DNA of 64,000 bases from positions 3,004,001 through 3,068,000 of the forward strand of contig NZ_CP029078.1 of assembly GCF_005222485.1 (NCBI RefSeq). Reading direction: 5' to 3'. The notes under the pieces are model-generated. The model ran no database searches. It saw only the letters and a program-made list of their open reading frames with translations, and had not been told where the DNA came from. Within the stretch, counting starts at the first letter, position 1. Each line of letters starts with the position of its first letter. Positions 8,501-17,516 of the stretch are shown one piece after another. Origin of the DNA: Streptomyces griseoviridis. Lineage in GTDB: Bacteria; Actinomycetota; Actinomycetes; Streptomycetales; Streptomycetaceae. The translations under genes and the position numbers were made by a program.

Positions 8501-8545
8501 GGCCCTACTCCTCACGCCTCGTCCTTCGGTACCCGTGCATGCTAT

Positions 8546-11500
8546 CTACGGCAGCTCGGGCGGTGTCTTCGCCGGGTTGTCCGCCAGGGCCTCGAGGGCG
8601 AGAGCGATCGCCGCGTCGAGCTGGGTGTCGCGGCCCGCCGCGTGGTCCTGCGGGCGCTGCACCACCTCGACGTCCGGGTCGACCCCGTGGTTCTCCACGC
8701 CCCAGCCGTAACCCTCCAGCCAGAACGCGTACTTGGGCTGGGTGACCAGGGTGCCGTCGACCAGCCGGTAGCGGCTGTCGATGCCGACCACGCCGCCCCA
8801 GGTGCGGGTGCCGACGACCGGCCCGATCCCGAGGGCCTTGATCGCCGCGTTGACGATGTCGCCGTCGGAGCCGGAGAACTCGTCGGCGACGGCGACCACC
8901 GGGCCGCGCGGCGCGTCCTCGGGGTAGCTGGAGGCGCGCAGGCCGCGCGGCAGGTCCCAGCCGACGATCCGGCGGGCCAGCTTCTCCACCACGAGCTGCG
9001 AGGTGTGGCCGCCGCGGTTCTCCCTGACGTCGACGACCAGGCCCTCCCTGGCCACCTCGATCCGCAGGTCGCGGTGGAGCTGCGCCCAGCCGGAGCCGAT
9101 CATGTCCGGCACGTGCAGGTAGCCGAGGCGCCCGCCGGACCGTTCGTGGACGTAGGCCCGCCGGTCGGCGACCCAGGCGTGGTAGCGCAGCGGCTCCTCG
9201 TCGGCGATCGGGACGACGACGGCGTGCCGGGCGTCGCCGCCGCCGGCCGGCAGCACGGTCAGCTCGACCGGCTTGCCGGCGGTGCCGGTCAGCAGCGGCC
9301 CCGGTCCGGTGACCGGGTCGACGGGCAGGCCGCCGACGGCGACGACCGCGTCCCCCGGGCGTACCGCGACGCCGGGCGCGGCGAGCGGGGAGCGGGCGTC
9401 GGGGTCGGAGGTCTCGGCGGGCAGCACCCGGTCCACCCGCCAGCTGCCGTCCTCGTGCCGGGACAGGTCGGCGCCGAGCAGGCCCTGCCGGTCGCCGCCG
9501 TGGCCGCCGCGCGGGGTGACGTAGGCGTGCGAGGTGCCGAGTTCGCCCTGCACCTCCCAGAGCAGGTCGACCAGGTCGTCGTGGGTGGCGACCCGTTCGA
9601 GGACGGGCCGGTAGCGGTCCAGGACGCCGTCCCAGTCGACGCCGCCGAGGTCGGCCCGCCAGAAGTTGTCCCGCATCAGGCGGCCGGCCTCGTCGTACAT
9701 CTGCCGCCACTCGGCGGCCGGGTCGACGGTCTGCCTGATCCGGCCGAGGTCGACGGTGATGTTGCTGTCGCTGTCGTCGTCGCCCGAGGCCCGCCGGTCG
9801 CTGGGGACGACCTTGAGCTTGCCGTCGGTCCACAGCAGGACGCGCTTGCCGTCGCCGCTGACGGCGAAGTGGTCGGCGTCCGAGGCGAGGTGCTCGATGC
9901 GCTGCTGGGCCAGGTCGTAGCGCTCCAGGGCGCTCTTGGGGTCCGGGTCGTCCGGGGTGGCCCTGGAGGCGCCGAGGACCCCGCGCACCGGGTGGCGCAG
10001 CCACAGCACGCCGTCCTTCGCGGCCCGCAGGGTGGAGTAGCGGGCGGCCTCGACGGGGAACGGCACGATCCGGTCGGCGAGCCCGTCGAGGTCGACGCGG
10101 GTGGCGGGGGTGCCCTCGCTGTCCGGGGTCTCGTCCTTGTCCGGCGCGTCGAAGGACCGGCCGTGCCGCTGCGGCCCGAACGGGGACGGGGTGGTCGCCG
10201 CGAGGGTGATCAGGTGCGGGCGGGCGCCGGCCACGAACGCGAGGTCGAAGACGTGGTCGTCGTAGACGGGGTCGAAGGCGCGCGCGGACAGGAACGCGAG
10301 GTGCTTGCCGTCCAGGGTGAACGCGGGTGACCAGTCACGGAACCGGAGCGGGGTCGCCTCGGTGACGGTGAGGTCGGTGGTGTTGGCCAGCCGGAGCTGG
10401 CGCAGCGGGCGCGGGCCGGGGTGGGACCAGGCGAGCCAGGTCGAGTCGGGTGAGAAGACGAGCCCGGAGACGTCGCCGTCGTCGCTGCGGTCGACCTCGC
10501 GGACCTCGCCGCTGTCCCGTTCGACCAGCAGCACCCGGCCGTCGTGGGTGGCGACGGCGACCCGGCCGCCGTCGGGGGCGACCGCGAGGGCGAGGACCCG
10601 GCCGAGCGCTCCCGCGGCGAGCCTGCGCGGGCTGGTGCCCGGGGCGGTGCCGGTGGCGGGCGCGAACTCCAGGGCGTCGTCGCCCTCGGCGTCCGTCACC
10701 CAGACCACCCACTCCTCGCCGTCGGCGCGGAAGACCCGGGGCAGCCGGGCCCGGACGCCGGGCCGGGCGGCGAGCGCGCGGGCGGGGCCCGCGCGGTGCG
10801 TGATCCAGTGGACGGCGCCGCGGACGGCGACCGCGCTGCCGCGCGCGGTGTGGTCGGGGTCGGCGGCGCCGAACCAGTGGGAGGCGTTCAGCGGGTACGG
10901 CTGGAGGTCGGTGCGGGAGCCGCCGAGCCGGATGTCGAGGGGGCGCGGCGCGCTGCCGTCGAGGTCGTCGAGGAGGTACAGCAGCCCGGCCGAGCTGTAC
11001 ACCAACCGGCTGCCGTCACCGGCGAGATGGCGGGCGTAGAAGCCGTCGACGGGGGTGTGCCTGCGCAGGTCGGAGCCGTCGGCGAGGGAGGAGTAGACGG
11101 CGCCGACGCCCTCGTGGTCGGAGAGGAACGCGATCCGCTCCCCCACCCACACCGGGCTCTCCAGGTTGCCGTCCAACTCCTGGTGCAGGCGGGTGAATTC
11201 GCCGTCGCCCTCGCGGTCGATCCACAACTTGCCCGCGGTGCCGCCCCGGTACCGCTTCCACCAGGCGGCCTCCCGGCCCATCGGCGCGGAGAGCAGCACG
11301 GTGGCGGGGCCGAACGCGACGTCGCCGACCGGGCCGTGGGGCAGGGTGGTGGCGGGGCCGCCGTCCAGCGGGACCGCCCGCGCCCAGCTGCGGCGCGACG
11401 ACGGCTGCCCGTGGGTGGTGATCGCGAGGACGTGTCCCTCGGGGGTCCAGCCGCGCACCTGGGTGCGGCGGCTGCCCCAGTACGTCAGGCGGGTGGCGGG

Positions 11501-11740
11501 TCCGCCGTCGACCGGCGCGACATGCACCTCGGGTGCGCCGTCGCGGGTGGAGGTCCAGGCGAGGGTGGTGCCGTCGGGCGAGATGCGCGGCTGGCCGACG
11601 GGGACGTTGTCGGAGCTGGCCCGCCAGGCGCGGCCACCGTCGAGGGGCGCGAGCCAGACGTCGTCCTCGGCGGTGAACGCCACCAGGTCGCCGTGCGGGT
11701 GCGGGAACCGGAGATACGCGGGGGCTGCGGACTGGGTCAC
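8546..11740 (-). CDS. Tricorn-type S41 peptidase
   Basis: A 1,064-residue homologue of archaeal tricorn protease, a cytosolic peptidase that trims proteasome products. The N-terminal two-thirds carries beta-propeller repeats (for example ISPDGTTLAWTS, RLVYSSAG, FSPDSTWLAWSHPG, LDGKHLAFLSARAFDP). A PDZ-like segment follows (PGVAVRPGDAVVAVGG, about 805-820), then the tail-specific protease core. That core includes VVDVRENRGGHTSQ and the nucleophile region DEFSGSDGDIVNAA, with Ser956/Ser958. Length matches tricorn. No signal peptide is visible, agreeing with a cytoplasmic site. Streptomycetes also have a proteasome, a natural upstream partner. Confidence 0.93.
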   Translation of the reverse strand: MTQSAAPAYLRFPHPHGDLVAFTAEDDVWLAPLDGGRAWRASSDNVPVGQPRISPDGTTLAWTSTRDGAPEVHVAPVDGGPATRLTYWGSRRTQVRGWTPEGHVLAITTHGQPSSRRSWARAVPLDGGPATTLPHGPVGDVAFGPATVLLSAPMGREAAWWKRYRGGTAGKLWIDREGDGEFTRLHQELDGNLESPVWVGERIAFLSDHEGVGAVYSSLADGSDLRRHTPVDGFYARHLAGDGSRLVYSSAGLLYLLDDLDGSAPRPLDIRLGGSRTDLQPYPLNASHWFGAADPDHTARGSAVAVRGAVHWITHRAGPARALAARPGVRARLPRVFRADGEEWVVWVTDAEGDDALEFAPATGTAPGTSPRRLAAGALGRVLALAVAPDGGRVAVATHDGRVLLVERDSGEVREVDRSDDGDVSGLVFSPDSTWLAWSHPGPRPLRQLRLANTTDLTVTEATPLRFRDWSPAFTLDGKHLAFLSARAFDPVYDDHVFDLAFVAGARPHLITLAATTPSPFGPQRHGRSFDAPDKDETPDSEGTPATRVDLDGLADRIVPFPVEAARYSTLRAAKDGVLWLRHPVRGVLGASRATPDDPDPKSALERYDLAQQRIEHLASDADHFAVSGDGKRVLLWTDGKLKVVPSDRRASGDDDSDSNITVDLGRIRQTVDPAAEWRQMYDEAGRLMRDNFWRADLGGVDWDGVLDRYRPVLERVATHDDLVDLLWEVQGELGTSHAYVTPRGGHGGDRQGLLGADLSRHEDGSWRVDRVLPAETSDPDARSPLAAPGVAVRPGDAVVAVGGLPVDPVTGPGPLLTGTAGKPVELTVLPAGGGDARHAVVVPIADEEPLRYHAWVADRRAYVHERSGGRLGYLHVPDMIGSGWAQLHRDLRIEVAREGLVVDVRENRGGHTSQLVVEKLARRIVGWDLPRGLRASSYPEDAPRGPVVAVADEFSGSDGDIVNAAIKALGIGPVVGTRTWGGVVGIDSRYRLVDGTLVTQPKYAFWLEGYGWGVENHGVDPDVEVVQRPQDHAAGRDTQLDAAIALALEALADNPAKTPPELP

Positions 11741-11814
11741 CCGATCACCCTATGCAGCGGCGGGCCGTGGGGACAGCGGTTTCGATCACTTCTCCGACGG
11801 CGGCCTGATCGGCG

Positions 11815-12357
11815 CTACTTGCCCTCCACCGGCCAGCACTGCGGATCGCTCCTGCACCAGAGGGTCCTGGTGACGGTGACCGTGACCGTGGGCCGAGTGC
11901 CGCCGCCGTAGGTGGGGTTGGCGATCGGCGAGGGGGTGGCGTCGCAGTCGCCGAGCCCGCTCACGTGGAAGACCTGCCTGCCGCCGACCTTGGCGGTCAG
12001 GTCGCCGCGCACGCAGGCGCCGTCGATCGCGCGGGTGACCCGGCCGGTGACGGTGATGTCCTTGCCGTCCTTGGTCTGCCCCGTGCAGTCGACGCTCACC
12101 ACGGTGGTCTCGCCGGCGGACGGCGTGGGGGTGTTCTTGCCGCCGTAGTCGCCGGTGCAGTTGAGCCACTGGACGGTGACATGCCGGCGTTGCAGTTCCT
12201 TGGTCGCGGTCTGGTCGGTGGTGTACGCCACGGTCGCGGAGCTCATGGCGCCCGGGTCGCACGCCGTGGCGGCGCCCACGGCCGCCGTCACCAGGCACAC
12301 CGCGGCGGCGACCCGCCGTCCCCGCGGGCGCCGCGTCCACGCTGTCGATGCCGCCAT
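11815..12357 (-). CDS. Putative secreted lipoprotein of unknown function
   Basis: About 180 residues from the ATG at 12357. An Arg-rich N terminus is followed by a hydrophobic stretch (VAAAVCLVTAAVGAATAC) ending at Cys33 in a weak lipobox. The mature part is Thr/Val-rich and has five further cysteines that could form disulfides (NCTGDYGG, VDCTGQTKDGK, ACVRGDL, GDCDATPS, WCRSDPQCWP). It looks extracytoplasmic and beta-rich. I do not recognise the family. A longer reading to 12477 adds a Pro/Arg-rich extension without lipoprotein character and is rejected. Neighbours (tricorn protease, rsmE) give no functional clue. Confidence 0.6.
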   Translation of the reverse strand: MAASTAWTRRPRGRRVAAAVCLVTAAVGAATACDPGAMSSATVAYTTDQTATKELQRRHVTVQWLNCTGDYGGKNTPTPSAGETTVVSVDCTGQTKDGKDITVTGRVTRAIDGACVRGDLTAKVGGRQVFHVSGLGDCDATPSPIANPTYGGGTRPTVTVTVTRTLWCRSDPQCWPVEGK

Positions 12358-12507
12358 GCACGGCAGCGTCCCACCGTCCGGCCCGCGGCGGTAGAGCGCA
12401 TACGGCCACGGGGGCGCCCCCGCGCAGACCGCGGTGCGGTCGCGCGCCCCCGGCCTCCGGAGCCGCCGGACCGTCACCCGCGGCCCGCCGTACGGGAGTT
12501 CGGGAGG

Positions 12508-13266
12508 TCAGGACCAGCGGCCGGTGCGGCCCAGGAGGAGGGCCGTCGCGGCGGTCCCCGCGGTGGAGGTGCGCAGCACGCTGCGTCCCAGCCGGCAGGC
12601 CCGCGCGCCCGCCTCGGCGAACAGCGCCAACTCCTCGGCGGAGACGCCCCCTTCGGGTCCGACGACGAGCACGATCGCGCCGTCGGCGGGGAGTTCGGCG
12701 GTGGCCAGCGGCGCGCTGGGCCAGTCGCGGTCCTCGTGCAGGACGACGGCGAGGTCGGCGGTGGCCAGAAGTGCCGCCACCTGCTTGGTCGTCGCCGCCT
12801 CCGCGACCTCGGGGAAGCGCACCCGGCGGGACTGCTTGCCCGCCTCCCGCGCGGTGGCCCGCCACTTGGCGAGCGCCTTCTGACCGCGCTCGCCGCGCCA
12901 CTGGGTGATGCAGCGGGACGCCTGCCAGGGCACCACGGCGTCCACGCCGACCTCGGTCATGGTCTCCACGGCGACCTCGCCCCTGTCGCCCTTGGGCAGC
13001 GCCTGCACGACGGTGATCCGGGGCGCCGCGACGGGCTCCTCGGCGACCTCCGCCAACTCGCCGACGACCAGCCGGTCCTTGCCCTCGGCAGCCCGCACCA
13101 CGCCCTCGGTCCAGCGCCCGCGCCCGTCGGTGAGGACGACGCCCTCGCCGGGCCGCAGCCGCTTCACGGACACCGCGTGCCGCCCCTCGGGCCCCTCCAG
13201 CACGAACCCGGCGTCCCCCGCGCCCACCCCGGCCAGCGAGTCGACCACGAACACCGGCGCCGTCAT
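12508..13266 (-). CDS. rsmE: 16S rRNA m3U1498 methyltransferase
   Basis: A 252-residue SPOUT-class methyltransferase that methylates N3 of U1498 in 16S rRNA with S-adenosylmethionine. Visible hallmarks are the N-terminal PUA-like region (GPEGRHAVSVKRLRPGEGVVLTDGRGR), the conserved KGDRGE segment, IVLVVGPEGGVSAEEL (SAM-binding knot) and LGRSVLRTSTAGTAA at the C terminus. The ATG at 13266 overlaps the stop of the upstream nitronate monooxygenase gene by four bases (ATGA), implying coupling. The same frame stays open upstream to 14355, but that part is only the antiframe of the neighbour. Confidence 0.95.
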   Translation of the reverse strand: MTAPVFVVDSLAGVGAGDAGFVLEGPEGRHAVSVKRLRPGEGVVLTDGRGRWTEGVVRAAEGKDRLVVGELAEVAEEPVAAPRITVVQALPKGDRGEVAVETMTEVGVDAVVPWQASRCITQWRGERGQKALAKWRATAREAGKQSRRVRFPEVAEAATTKQVAALLATADLAVVLHEDRDWPSAPLATAELPADGAIVLVVGPEGGVSAEELALFAEAGARACRLGRSVLRTSTAGTAATALLLGRTGRWS

Positions 13267-14339
13267 CGCGCGCCGCCCCCGGCCGACAGCGCGGCCCTGG
13301 CCGTCTCGACCTCGGCGGCGAGCACCTCGACGAGCTGTCCCGCGGGCAGCTCCCTTGCCATCCGGTGGCCCTGCCCCGCCCACAGCGCCATGCCCTGCGC
13401 GTCCCCGGCCTTCGCGGCGGCCTTGCGCAGCGGCGAGGTGAGGTGGTGGACCTCCGGGTAGGCGGCCGGCGCGTACGGGCCGTGCTCGCGCAGGAACCGG
13501 TTGACCAGGCCGCGCGCCGGGCGCCCGGAGAAGGCGCGGGTCAGCTCGGTGCGCACGAAGAGCGGATTGGTCAGCGCCTGCTTGTGCAGGGCGTGGGCGC
13601 CCGACTCGGGGGTGGCGAGGAACGCCGTGCCGAGCTGGGCGGCGGTCGCGCCCGAGGCGAGGGCCGCGGCGATCTGGTGGCCGCGCATGATGCCGCCCGC
13701 GGCGACGATCGGCAGCGCGACGGTCTCCCTGATCTGCGCGATCAGCGCCAGCAGGCCGAGCCCCGAGCCGTCCAGCTCGGGCAGGTCGCGGTGGGTGCCC
13801 TGGTGGCCGCCCGCCTCCACGCCCTGCGCGATCACCGCGTCGGCGCCGGCCCGCTCCACGGCGAGGGCCTCCTCCGCGGTGGTCACGGTGACCAGGGTGA
13901 AGGTCCCGGCCCGGCGCAGCGACTCCAGGGCGTCCGGCCGCGGCACGCCGAAGTGGAACGACACCACCGGGACCGGGTTGTCGAGGAGCACCGCCAGTTT
14001 GGCGTCGTAGCCGTCGTCCCTGCCGCTGTCCGGGTCGCCCAGCTCGGTCGAGTACCAGGCGGCCTCGCCGGCCAGCTGATGGGCGTACACCTCGACCGCC
14101 GACGGGTCGGCGTACTCGGGCTGCGGCAGGAAGAGGTTCACGCCGAAGGGGCGGCCGGTGAGCCCGCGGAGCTGCTTGATCTCCTGGTACATGCCGTCGG
14201 CGGTCTTGTACCCGGCGGCGAGGAAACCGAGCCCGCCGGCCTCGGACACGGCGGCGGCGAGCTGCGGGACGGAGACACCGCCCGCCATCGGGGCCTGCAC
14301 GATCGGATGCGGGAAGAGATCGGTCAGCGGGGAGGACAT
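13263..14339 (-). CDS. Nitronate monooxygenase family flavoprotein
   Basis: A 358-residue FMN-dependent TIM barrel of the nitronate monooxygenase (2-nitropropane dioxygenase) family. It oxidises toxic alkyl nitronates. Motifs: PIVQAPMAGGVSVPQLAAAVSEAGGLGFLA at the start (FMN site), FHFGVP, GADAVIAQGVEAGGHQGTH with the active-site His, IVAAGGIMRGHQIAAALASGATAAQLGTAFLATPES (phosphate-binding loops). It is the first gene of an rsmE-containing pair, a common streptomycete arrangement with no obvious functional link. A class with fatty-acid or quinone substrates cannot be excluded. Confidence 0.88.
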   Translation of the reverse strand: MSSPLTDLFPHPIVQAPMAGGVSVPQLAAAVSEAGGLGFLAAGYKTADGMYQEIKQLRGLTGRPFGVNLFLPQPEYADPSAVEVYAHQLAGEAAWYSTELGDPDSGRDDGYDAKLAVLLDNPVPVVSFHFGVPRPDALESLRRAGTFTLVTVTTAEEALAVERAGADAVIAQGVEAGGHQGTHRDLPELDGSGLGLLALIAQIRETVALPIVAAGGIMRGHQIAAALASGATAAQLGTAFLATPESGAHALHKQALTNPLFVRTELTRAFSGRPARGLVNRFLREHGPYAPAAYPEVHHLTSPLRKAAAKAGDAQGMALWAGQGHRMARELPAGQLVEVLAAEVETARAALSAGGGAR

Positions 14340-14427
14340 GACGGCATGTTGTCACGTCCTCCCGGCAAGTCCGAATCGGGCCTTGCCCCCGGCGAGAGCC
14401 GCTGGGAGAAGGCCCGTCCGGGGTCGT

Positions 14428-15561
14428 TCAGCGTCCGTTGAAGGCGTCCTTCAGCCGCGAGAACAGGCCCTGCTGGCCCGGCTGGAACTGGCCGAGCGGC
14501 CGCTCCTCGCCGCGCAGCTTGGACAGCTCGCGCAGCACCCGCTCCTGCTCGGGGTCGAGCTTCGTCGGCGTCTGCACCTCGACGTGCACGATGAGGTCGC
14601 CGCGCCCGCCGCCGCGCAGATGCGTGACACCGCGGGCGTGCAGCGGGATCGACTGGCCCGACTGGGTGCCGGGCCTGATGTCGACCTCCTCCAGGCCGTC
14701 GAGCGTCTCCAGCGGCACCTTGGTGCCGAGGGCCGCCGCCGTCATCGGGATGGTGACCGTGCAGTGCAGGTCGTCGCCGCGCCGCTGGAACATCGAGTGC
14801 GGCAGCTCGTGGATCTCGACGTAGAGGTCACCTGCGGGGCCGCCGCCGGGGCCGACCTCGCCCTCGCCCGCGAGCTGGATGCGGGTGCCGTTGTCGACAC
14901 CGGCCGGGATCTTCACCGTCAGGGTGCGGCGGGAGCGGACCCGGCCGTCGCCCGCGCACTCCGGGCACGGGGTCGGGACGACCGTGCCGAAGCCCTGGCA
15001 CTGCGGGCAGGGGCGGGACGTCATGACCTGGCCGAGGAAGGACCGGGTCACCTGGGACACCTCGCCGCGGCCGCGGCACATGTCGCAGGTCTGGGCGGTG
15101 GTGCCGGGGGCCGCGCCCTCGCCGCTGCACGTCGCGCAGACGATCGCGGTGTCGACCTGGATGTCCTTCGTGGTGCCGAAGGCCGCTTCGTCCAGCTCGA
15201 TCTCCAGCCGGATCATGGCGTCCTGGCCGCGGCGGGTGCGCGAGCGCGGTCCGCGCTGCGACGCCGTGCCGAAGAACGCGTCCATGATGTCCGAGAAGTT
15301 CCCGAAGCCGCCGGCGCCGAAGCCGCCCGCGCCGCCGCCCGCCTGCGAGAGGGGGTCGCCGCCGAGGTCGTAGACCTGCTTCTTCTGCGGGTCGGAGAGC
15401 ACCTCGTAGGCGGCGTTGATCTCCTTGAACCGCTCCTGGGTCTTCGGATCCGGGTTCACGTCCGGATGCAGCTCGCGCGCGAGCCGCCTGAAGGCCTTCT
15501 TGATCTCATCCTGCGACGCGTCGCGGCGCACGCCGAGAACGGCGTAATAGTCCGTGGCCAC
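14428..15561 (-). CDS. dnaJ: DnaJ-type co-chaperone
   Basis: A 377-residue type I Hsp40. The J domain has the essential HPD (LARELHPDVNPD, about 30-41), then a Gly-rich linker with GGGAGGFGAGGFGNF, then four zinc-binding CxxCxGxG motifs (CATCSGEGA, CDMCRGRGE, CPQCQGFGT, CPECAGDGR) and the C-terminal peptide-binding domain. It stimulates DnaK ATPase and delivers unfolded clients. Its GTG start directly follows the TAA of hrcA without a spacer, so it is cotranscribed and coupled with the repressor gene. This is the hrcA-linked copy (often called dnaJ2); the dnaK-linked copy is elsewhere. Confidence 0.95.
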   Translation of the reverse strand: MATDYYAVLGVRRDASQDEIKKAFRRLARELHPDVNPDPKTQERFKEINAAYEVLSDPQKKQVYDLGGDPLSQAGGGAGGFGAGGFGNFSDIMDAFFGTASQRGPRSRTRRGQDAMIRLEIELDEAAFGTTKDIQVDTAIVCATCSGEGAAPGTTAQTCDMCRGRGEVSQVTRSFLGQVMTSRPCPQCQGFGTVVPTPCPECAGDGRVRSRRTLTVKIPAGVDNGTRIQLAGEGEVGPGGGPAGDLYVEIHELPHSMFQRRGDDLHCTVTIPMTAAALGTKVPLETLDGLEEVDIRPGTQSGQSIPLHARGVTHLRGGGRGDLIVHVEVQTPTKLDPEQERVLRELSKLRGEERPLGQFQPGQQGLFSRLKDAFNGR

Positions 15562-16578
15562 TTACGACTCCGCCAGGATCTGTCCGACGTACCGTGCCAC
15601 TGCGCGTACCGCTCCCATCGTTCCCGGGTAATCCATGCGGGTCGGTCCGACCACGCCGAGCTTGGCGACTGCCTCGCCGCCCGAACCGTAGCCGACCGAG
15701 ACCACGGACGTGGAGTTGAGTCCCTCGTAGGCGTTCTCGTGACCGATGCGTACGGTCATGCCCGAATCCCCCGCCTCGCCCAGGAGTTTGAGGAGGACGA
15801 CCTGTTCCTCCAGGGCCTCCAGGACCGGGCGGATCACGAGAGGAAAGTCATGCCCGAAGCGGGTGAGATTGGCGGTGCCGCCGATCATCAGCCGCTCCTC
15901 GTTCTCCTCGACGAGCGTCTCCAGCAGGGTGGAGAGCACCGTCGAGACGGTGCCGCGGTCCTCGACGTCGAAGGCCTCGGGGAGGTCCTCGACGAGCGGC
16001 GGGACGTCGGTGAAGCGCCGGCCCGCGACCCGGCTGTTGAGCCGCGCCCGCAGGTCGGCGAGCGAGGACTCGCCGAACGGCGCCGGGCAGTCCACCAGCC
16101 GCTGTTCGACCCGGCCGGTGTCGGTGATCAGGACCAGCATCAGCCGGGCCGGCGCCAGCGACAGCAGCTCCACGTGCCGGACCGTGGACCGGGTCAGCGA
16201 CGGGTACTGCACGACCGCGACCTGCCGGGTCAGCTGCGCGAGCAGCCGCACCGTGCGGGCGACGACGTCGTCCAGGTCGACGGCGCCGTCGAGGAAGCTG
16301 TGGATGGCGCGCCGCTCGGGGCCCGTCATCGGTTTCACACCGGCCAGCTTGTCGACGAAGAGCCGGTAGCCCTTGTCGGTGGGGATGCGCCCGGCGCTGG
16401 TGTGCGGCTGGGCGATGAAGCCCTCGTCCTCCAGCGCGGCCATGTCGTTGCGCACGGTCGCGGGCGAGACCCCGAGGTTGTGCCGCTCGGTGAGCGCCTT
16501 CGAACCGACCGGCTCCTCGGTCCCGACGTAGTCGTGGACGATGGCACGCAGTACCTGGAGCCTCCGCTCGCTCAGCAT
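15562..16578 (-). CDS. hrcA: Heat-inducible transcription repressor HrcA
   Basis: A 338-residue repressor of class I heat-shock genes. It binds CIRCE operators and needs GroEL for folding. The winged-helix N terminus ([34 protein letters not shown]) and the HrcA core ([61 protein letters not shown]) are intact. The ATG at 16578 follows GGAGGTG at a correct spacing; the 37-residue upstream extension is spurious because it reads through the CIRCE. It heads the hrcA-dnaJ operon and is autoregulated through that site. Confidence 0.96.
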   Translation of the reverse strand: MLSERRLQVLRAIVHDYVGTEEPVGSKALTERHNLGVSPATVRNDMAALEDEGFIAQPHTSAGRIPTDKGYRLFVDKLAGVKPMTGPERRAIHSFLDGAVDLDDVVARTVRLLAQLTRQVAVVQYPSLTRSTVRHVELLSLAPARLMLVLITDTGRVEQRLVDCPAPFGESSLADLRARLNSRVAGRRFTDVPPLVEDLPEAFDVEDRGTVSTVLSTLLETLVEENEERLMIGGTANLTRFGHDFPLVIRPVLEALEEQVVLLKLLGEAGDSGMTVRIGHENAYEGLNSTSVVSVGYGSGGEAVAKLGVVGPTRMDYPGTMGAVRAVARYVGQILAES

Positions 16579-16635
16579 CGCGCACACCTCCAGTAGTCGT
16601 CTCCGTGGCACCGGCCGGCACCGGCGAGCACCGGC

Positions 16636-16662
16636 CTGGCACTCAGCGGGCGCGAGTGCCAG
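16636..16662 (-). promoter_or_regulatory. CIRCE operator
   Basis: CTGGCACTC (16636-16644), nine bases, GAGTGCCAG (16654-16662): a perfect 9-9-9 dyad. It keeps the core GCACTC...GAGTGC of the canonical TTAGCACTC-N9-GAGTGCTAA element, with C-T-G replacing T-T-A outside. It lies 58 bp upstream of the hrcA ATG, as expected for autorepression by HrcA. Confidence 0.93.
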
Positions 16663-16747
16663 CGCCCCCCGGGCCAGTGTACGGCGCACGGGTGCACCGG
16701 GGGCAAGGTCGGACGACCCCGACCTGTGCCACCGCTAGCGTCACCGT

Positions 16748-17473
16748 ATGAAGGTGACTTGGGAAGGGCTGGGGTGGGAACGGCTGCGGGAAGGCGTCGG
16801 ACGGTGCCGGCTGCCGGGGTGGGACTGCACGGCGGGCCTCGTCGTCGGGGCGGGCGCGGCGCTGGTGGTGGACGCCGGTTCGGGGCTCGCGGAGGGCGCG
16901 CTGCTGCGGGAGCGGGCCGAGGCGCTCGCCGGCCGGCGTGTGACCCATCTCGCGCTGACCCACCCGCACTTCGACCACGTCCTCGGGGCGGCGGCGTTCG
17001 CGGACGCGGCGGTGTTCGGGGCGGCGGGGGCGGCCGGCGGGTGGCGCGCCGACCCGGAGGAGCTGCGGGCGGACGCGGTGCGCGAGGGCCTGGACCCGCG
17101 GGTGGCGCGGGAGGCCGCCGACGCCCCGGTGCCGCCTCTGCGTGCCGTGGCCGGGGAGCTGGCCGTGGACCTCGGCGGCGGGACGCGGGTGCTGCTCGCG
17201 GACGTGGGTCCCGGGCACACCGGGCACGATCTGGCGGTGCTGGTGCCGGGAGCGCCGCCCGTGGTGTTCTGCGGCGACCTGGTCGAGGAGTCGGGGCGGC
17301 CGCAGGCAGGTCAGGACGCGGTGCCGGCCCGCTGGCCCGCCGCGCTCGACCGGCTGCTCGCGCTGGGCGGCGAGGACGCGCTGTACGTGCCCGGTCACGG
17401 CGCGGTGGTGGACGCGGCGTTCGTGCGGGCCCAGCGGGACGCGCTGGCAACGCGTTTCGGCGTGTCGCGGTGA
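16748..17473 (+). CDS. MBL-fold metallo-hydrolase
   Basis: A 241-residue metallo-beta-lactamase-fold hydrolase of unknown substrate. The zinc motif is HPHFDH (H-x-H-x-D-H) in ALTHPHFDHVLG. Further ligands are probably GPGHTGHDLAVLVPG, the Asp in VVFCGDLVEESG and the His in YVPGHGAVVDAAF. No signal peptide is seen, so it is cytoplasmic. A TAGCGT -10-like hexamer six bases before the ATG suggests a leaderless transcript. It is divergent from hrcA and precedes the DUF3097 gene by 43 bp. Glyoxalase II-like or other thioester hydrolysis is possible. Confidence 0.85.
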   Translation: MKVTWEGLGWERLREGVGRCRLPGWDCTAGLVVGAGAALVVDAGSGLAEGALLRERAEALAGRRVTHLALTHPHFDHVLGAAAFADAAVFGAAGAAGGWRADPEELRADAVREGLDPRVAREAADAPVPPLRAVAGELAVDLGGGTRVLLADVGPGHTGHDLAVLVPGAPPVVFCGDLVEESGRPQAGQDAVPARWPAALDRLLALGGEDALYVPGHGAVVDAAFVRAQRDALATRFGVSR

Positions 17474-17516
17474 GGCGGCTCGCCGTCCGGGCCCGGCTTC
17501 TCCTATCGTCGTGCGA

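Noticed and set aside
12358..12477. N-terminal extension of the lipoprotein gene
   Set aside because: It would place the signal peptide 40 residues inside the protein; ATG at 12357 gives a normal signal sequence.
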